NCBI GenBank assembly: GCA_905618925.1 | Contig: CAJQTG010000019.1 | Span: 1 to 36,429, forward strand | DNA length: 36,429 nucleotides | Direction of reading: 5' to 3' | From: an uncultured Candidatus Thioglobus sp. | Lineage (GTDB): Bacteria > Pseudomonadota > Gammaproteobacteria > PS1 > Pseudothioglobaceae | In this document: positions 32,496 to 36,429 of the stretch, piece by piece | How positions within the stretch are numbered: the first letter of the stretch is position 1 | How the letters are laid out: each line of letters begins with the position of its first letter | Notes under the pieces: generated by a model | What the model was told of the DNA's origin: nothing | Seen by the model: only the letters and a program-made list of their open reading frames with translations | Databases searched by the model: none | Made by a program: the position numbers and the translations under genes

Positions 32496-33301
32496 TGCTT
32501 CTTAAAAGAATCTTAACGGCCTCTGTTATTGCGCCAATTGTAGTTTTTGGTATCTTGGTATTAACTCAAACTGGGTTTGCATTAGCCCTTGCTTTAATTC
32601 TTATTATTAGTTCTTGGGAGTATTGCGATCTAATTCAAATAAAACATTTAGCAGGCAAAGCCCTCTTCACTTTAGTTATATTGGTAGTAACTTATTTTCT
32701 AAGTAGTGCGCCTTCAAATTTAACTGTAGTTTTATATGCTGGTACAGTTTGGTGGCTAATCGCCTTAATTTGGGTGGTAATGTTTCCAAAAGGCTCTAAC
32801 CTGCTCAGAAAAACTTTAACAGTTAGGCTAATCAATGGCTTATTTATTTTCGTGCCTATGGCAATCTCATTGATAGCACTTCACTTGCAAGACAAGGCCC
32901 TAGTCTTATTTCTTTTGATTTTAATATGGGCTGCAGATATTGGCGCCTACTTTGCGGGCAAGTTTTTTGGTAAAAACAAACTATGTCCAAGTGTTAGTCC
33001 TGGAAAAACGCTTGAGGGAGTTTATGGTGGAATTGCCCTCACCCAAGTAATCGCTATTACATACGTATATATTTCAACTCAAACTCCATTATTAAATGAT
33101 TTTCTTATATTTAGCTTTTTAGCCTTGTTGGTTTCGCTTGTGTCCGTTCTTGGTGATTTATTTGAAAGCGTTTTAAAGCGTATTGCAGAAGTAAAAGATA
33201 GTGGTAATATTCTTCCAGGACACGGCGGAATGCTAGATAGAATAGATAGCTTAACATCGTCTGCTCCAATATTTTTTATTTTACTTACATTCTTAATATG
33301 A
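32495..33301 (+). CDS. cdsA: Phosphatidate cytidylyltransferase
   Basis: Makes CDP-diacylglycerol from phosphatidic acid and CTP in the inner membrane. The 268 residues contain about eight helices. The family signature GHGGMLDRIDSLTSSAPIFF lies near the C-terminus, with the earlier WAADIGAYFAGKFFG and SPGKTLEGVYGG motifs also present. Start and stop overlap its neighbours uppS (one base) and dxr (four bases), so the three are translationally linked, an order common in gammaproteobacteria. Confidence 0.96.
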   Translation: MLLKRILTASVIAPIVVFGILVLTQTGFALALALILIISSWEYCDLIQIKHLAGKALFTLVILVVTYFLSSAPSNLTVVLYAGTVWWLIALIWVVMFPKGSNLLRKTLTVRLINGLFIFVPMAISLIALHLQDKALVLFLLILIWAADIGAYFAGKFFGKNKLCPSVSPGKTLEGVYGGIALTQVIAITYVYISTQTPLLNDFLIFSFLALLVSLVSVLGDLFESVLKRIAEVKDSGNILPGHGGMLDRIDSLTSSAPIFFILLTFLI

Positions 33302-34452
33302 AAAATATAGCTATCTTAGGTGCGACAGGCTCAATTGGAATTAGCACACTAGATGTTATGTCTCGTCATCCGGAGAAATATAATGTCTTTGCCTTAAGCG
33401 CTAATAATAGCTGGGAAAAAATGGAAAAGCTTTGCATTAGACACTTGCCAAAATTTGCAGTAATGGCTAATGAAGAGGCCGCAGAAAACTTAAGAAAAGT
33501 TGCGCCAGATGGGGTTATGGTACTTCAGGGTGAGGCCGCTTTAAATGATATAGCTTCACATCAAAATACAGATTTTGTCATGGCGGCAATAGTTGGGAGC
33601 GCTGGGCTATCATCTACTTTTGCAGCGGCAACCTCAGGAAAAAGGGTTATGCTTGCTAACAAGGAGTCTCTAGTTTTAGGTGGTAATTTGTTAATTAATG
33701 CCGCCAAAGCATCTGGCGCAGAATTAATCCCAGTAGACTCAGAACATAGCGCAATTTTTCAATGCCTGCAGGGTGGTAAAGAAGGCCTCAATAAAATACA
33801 GTTAACTGCATCGGGCGGTCCTTTTTTAAAAACGCCGGCTGCAGAACTTTGTAATGTCACTCCAAAACAGGCCTGTAACCACCCAAAATGGAAGATGGGT
33901 CAAAAAATATCAGTTGACTCTGCCACCATGATGAACAAAGGTCTTGAGGTAATTGAAGCTCACTTCTTATTTCAACTTTCGCCTTCTAAAATTGAGGTAG
34001 TTATTCATCCTCAAAGTATTATTCATTCTTTTGTCTATTTTAATGATGGCAGTGTTTTGTCACAACTAGGGCTACCAGATATGAGAAGTGCAATATCCTA
34101 TGCGCTGTCCTACCCAAGCAGGCAAATCTCAGGTGTTGAAGCTCTTGACCTAACCAAGCAATCATCGCTAGAGTTTTTATCGCCCGACATGGACAGATTC
34201 AAGTGCCTAGACCTAGCATACGATGCTTTAGAGCAAGGAGAAAGTGTCCCTGGAACGCTTAATGCTGCTAATGAAGTTGCTGTAGAAGCTTTTTTAAATA
34301 AAAAAATAGGATTTCTAGACATTAGCAAAACTATAGAAAAAACCTTAGCTACAACTCCTATTTCAAGCCTTGACACACTTGCAAGTGTTGTGGAAAATGA
34401 CCATCTTTCTCGTAAAATAGCTCAGTCTGTTATTAACCTGAGCCATTCATAA
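33298..34452 (+). CDS. dxr: 1-deoxy-D-xylulose 5-phosphate reductoisomerase
   Basis: The second step of the MEP isoprenoid pathway: NADPH-dependent conversion of DXP to MEP. The 384 residues have the nucleotide site LGATGSIGISTLDV (7-20), the substrate and metal motif VDSEHSAIFQ, and KISVDSATMMNKGLEVIEAH. It supplies precursors used by UppS upstream. In many relatives rseP and bamA follow; here a M23 peptidase gene follows 13 bases later. Confidence 0.97.
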   Translation: MKNIAILGATGSIGISTLDVMSRHPEKYNVFALSANNSWEKMEKLCIRHLPKFAVMANEEAAENLRKVAPDGVMVLQGEAALNDIASHQNTDFVMAAIVGSAGLSSTFAAATSGKRVMLANKESLVLGGNLLINAAKASGAELIPVDSEHSAIFQCLQGGKEGLNKIQLTASGGPFLKTPAAELCNVTPKQACNHPKWKMGQKISVDSATMMNKGLEVIEAHFLFQLSPSKIEVVIHPQSIIHSFVYFNDGSVLSQLGLPDMRSAISYALSYPSRQISGVEALDLTKQSSLEFLSPDMDRFKCLDLAYDALEQGESVPGTLNAANEVAVEAFLNKKIGFLDISKTIEKTLATTPISSLDTLASVVENDHLSRKIAQSVINLSHS

Positions 34453-34465
34453 TAAACCGCCCTTA

Positions 34466-35584
34466 ATGTATAAATCTTTTTTACTCTCTTTGTTATTATT
34501 TTGCGTTTTTATAAACGCTCCTTCTGCTGCCAGTGGTACCCATGACTATAGTTTTAAAGTATCAAGAGGCGATGCGTTTTACAAATTCTTCTTCAGCACA
34601 GGACTATCAGGAAAGCTTCTCAAAAAACTTATGGCTTCTGATGAAAGAGCCCAAAAACTCAATAATATCTATCCTGGTGACAAATTTAGGATAACCCTTA
34701 ATGAAAATCATGAGTTAGATCAAATCGTTTATAGTCCAACTAATGATAACCCTCTATTTATAACCTATGATGGCCACTCTTTTAATTATGGAAAAACCAG
34801 CGTCCAGCCAATTGGTGAATTATCTCAAACTATAATTACAATCAAAAAATCTCTAAACTATGACGCTAAAAAAGCCGGGGTAGGTGCTGAAGTTATTAAG
34901 ATGATGGTCGATAACTTTTCATGGGAGATGGACTTTAGTAGGGACCTCAGAAAAGGTGACAAATTTATGTTGTCTTGGAATGGAGAAAAGACTCCAATTG
35001 CAATGGTTTACGTTGGAAGTAGAAAAACTATTGCACTTTTTTCATATACGAATACACTTGGTCAAAAGAAATACTTCACCTCAAAAGGTGCCACCATAAA
35101 CGACACCTTTGCTTTCGCACCTGCGAAATATAATCGAATTAGCTCGAGCTTTTCAAAAAGACGCTTTCATCCTACCCTAAAGATTTATCGCTCACATCGG
35201 GGCACTGATTTTGTAGCACCTTCTGGAACCCCGGTATACGCCCCAGCAAAAGGAATTGTGAAATATAAGGCTACATTATCTGGCTATGGCAACGTTGTCT
35301 ATTTAGAGCATGGCTCAAAATATCTTACCGTCTATGCCCACTTATCGAAATTTGCTAAAAACTTAAAATCTGGAAAAAAGGTTAAAAAAAGCGAGTTAAT
35401 TGGCTATGTAGGGACTACAGGTCAGTCAACTGGCCCCCACCTTCATTATGAGATTAGAGTTAATGGGGTTCACCAAAATGCTGAAAAGATAAAACTACCT
35501 AAACAATCTTTCGTGCCAACTAGCGCTATGCCAGAGTTTCAAAAAAGAGCGCGAAGAATTCTTCAGGATTTAAATATAGGTTAA
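34466..35584 (+). CDS. M23 family murein endopeptidase (MepM-like)
   Basis: A 372-residue exported peptidase that cuts peptide cross-links in peptidoglycan. The signal peptide ends near SAASG (residue 22-24). An OapA/LysM-like region (about 28-120) precedes a MepM-type middle domain and a LytM domain with the zinc ligands H244 and D248 (SHRGTDF), H292 (YAHLS) and H327 (GPHLHYE). The ligand set is complete, so it should be active rather than an EnvC/NlpD-type activator. Its position after dxr in the place usually taken by rseP is worth noting. Confidence 0.92.
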   Translation: MYKSFLLSLLLFCVFINAPSAASGTHDYSFKVSRGDAFYKFFFSTGLSGKLLKKLMASDERAQKLNNIYPGDKFRITLNENHELDQIVYSPTNDNPLFITYDGHSFNYGKTSVQPIGELSQTIITIKKSLNYDAKKAGVGAEVIKMMVDNFSWEMDFSRDLRKGDKFMLSWNGEKTPIAMVYVGSRKTIALFSYTNTLGQKKYFTSKGATINDTFAFAPAKYNRISSSFSKRRFHPTLKIYRSHRGTDFVAPSGTPVYAPAKGIVKYKATLSGYGNVVYLEHGSKYLTVYAHLSKFAKNLKSGKKVKKSELIGYVGTTGQSTGPHLHYEIRVNGVHQNAEKIKLPKQSFVPTSAMPEFQKRARRILQDLNIG

Positions 35585-35669
35585 CGTTCTATTCTTCTTC
35601 AGTTGTATCTATACCACGGCTATAGCGCAATCGATTAAAATGAATACTTTAGTTCGTTTTATGATTATT

Positions 35670-36429
35670 ATGCATTCCAATTTGCAAACAAAGCTGTCTC
35701 TACCTCTTCTTCATCGTGGAAAGGTAAGGGATATTTTTGATATTGACAAAGACAACATACTTATAGTTACGACCGATAGGCTTTCGGCTTTTGATGTTGT
35801 TTTTGATCAGCCTATTCCAGAAAAAGGAAAAATTCTCACATCAATAGCAAACTATTGGTTTGATAAAACTGAGCACATTATTCAAAACCACCTGACAAAC
35901 ATTGGGCTTGATGACGTGTTGCCAGGCAATGAAGCTGAAGCGCTTAAAGGGAGAGCAGTTGTTGTAAAAAAACTCAACCCACTGCCTATTGAGGCCGTTG
36001 TAAGAGGCTACTTAATTGGCTCTGGCTGGAAAGAATACTTAGAGTCTGGATCTGTTTGTGGAATAGACCTGCCCCCTAATATGGTGCTTGCTGAAAAACT
36101 TAAAAACCCTATTTTTACACCTTCTTCAAAAGCTGCGGCTGGTGAGCATGATGCCAACATATCTTTCAAAGAGGTTGCGTCCCTAGTTGGCGAAGATATT
36201 GCAGAGCAAATCAAAAAAATAAGCCTTACTCTTTATAATTTTGCTGAGAAACATGCGCTATCTCGCAGCGTTATTATTGCTGACACAAAGTTTGAATTTG
36301 GCCTAGACTCTAAAAATAAGCTGACTCTAATGGATGAAATTTTAACTCCAGACTCTTCGAGATTTTGGTCTTTGGCCGACTATGTTACAGGGAAAAGTCC
36401 AAAAAGCTTTGATAAGCAAATTATTAGAG
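35670..36429 (+). CDS. purC: SAICAR synthetase, N-terminal part (gene runs off the right edge)
   Basis: An ATP-dependent purine enzyme that joins CAIR and aspartate. The visible 253 residues show LPLLHRGKVRDIFDI (ATP-binding start), TTDRLSAFDVVF, VVRGYLIGSGWKEY and IIADTKFEFGLD, then LMDEILTPDSSRFW and FDKQIIR near the edge. The DKQ pattern and length fit the longer, yeast ADE1-like bacterial form. In-frame ATGs at 35640 and 35661 are alternatives; 35670 gives the usual short lead before LPLLHRG. No stop is reached in the window. Confidence 0.96.
   Translation, partial: MHSNLQTKLSLPLLHRGKVRDIFDIDKDNILIVTTDRLSAFDVVFDQPIPEKGKILTSIANYWFDKTEHIIQNHLTNIGLDDVLPGNEAEALKGRAVVVKKLNPLPIEAVVRGYLIGSGWKEYLESGSVCGIDLPPNMVLAEKLKNPIFTPSSKAAAGEHDANISFKEVASLVGEDIAEQIKKISLTLYNFAEKHALSRSVIIADTKFEFGLDSKNKLTLMDEILTPDSSRFWSLADYVTGKSPKSFDKQIIR

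Overview
The window is about 36 kb of compact, AT-rich, gene-dense bacterial chromosome. It reads as a free-living marine gammaproteobacterium. The evidence is the gammaproteobacterial order of the aa3 oxidase genes (ctaC-ctaD-small membrane subunit-ctaG-ctaE-DUF2909-SURF1), a UPF0149 (YgfB) protein, a Pseudomonas-type PyrB, a TRAP transporter and a DmdA-type demethylase. A SUP05/ARCTIC96BD-19 (Thioglobus-like) relative would fit, but that is an inference from gene content and not a demonstrated assignment.

Layout. (1) 1-6212 is housekeeping: the end of a lytic transglycosylase, ruvX, pyrB and a UPF0149 gene in a tight + strand run, an unrecognised four-helix membrane protein, tRNA-Phe and trxB on the - strand, and ftsK on the + strand. 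(2) 6213-9421 is a - strand TRAP transporter operon (dctP-dctQ-dctM). It is followed by a short reading frame broken by one stop codon, probably a gene remnant. (3) 9422-10630 holds a long stretch with no confident gene, a small secreted orphan protein and a structured, terminator-containing region ahead of dppA. (4) 10631-21605 is a run of + strand genes: a complete dppABCDF dipeptide importer, an M24 prolidase-type peptidase, a DmdA-like folate-dependent demethylase, an OsmC protein, an ECHDC3-type crotonase-fold protein and an AMP-forming acyl-CoA ligase. It ends at a terminator shared with tRNA-Thr. (5) 21787-30788 is the aa3 cytochrome c oxidase locus with its assembly genes: SURF1, CtaG, SCO, heme O and heme A synthases, DUF2909, DUF2970 and a SCO-like protein. 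(6) 30848-36429 is housekeeping again: hisF, uppS-cdsA-dxr, an M23 endopeptidase and the start of purC.

How the genes work together. The Dpp importer and the M24 peptidase form an obvious peptide uptake and hydrolysis pair. The genes after them look like a one-carbon/acyl-CoA module that recalls the DMSP demethylation pathway (DmdA plus a DmdB-like ligase). There is no dmdC, and the crotonase-fold protein lacks both glutamates used by true hydratases. This block is the best candidate in the window for undescribed metabolism. The oxidase locus is complete for both core subunits and cofactor delivery. Its oddities are a histidine-rich insertion in the SCO protein and a 33-residue membrane protein wedged between ctaD and ctaG.

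I found no CRISPR array, transposase, integrase, phage gene or rRNA.
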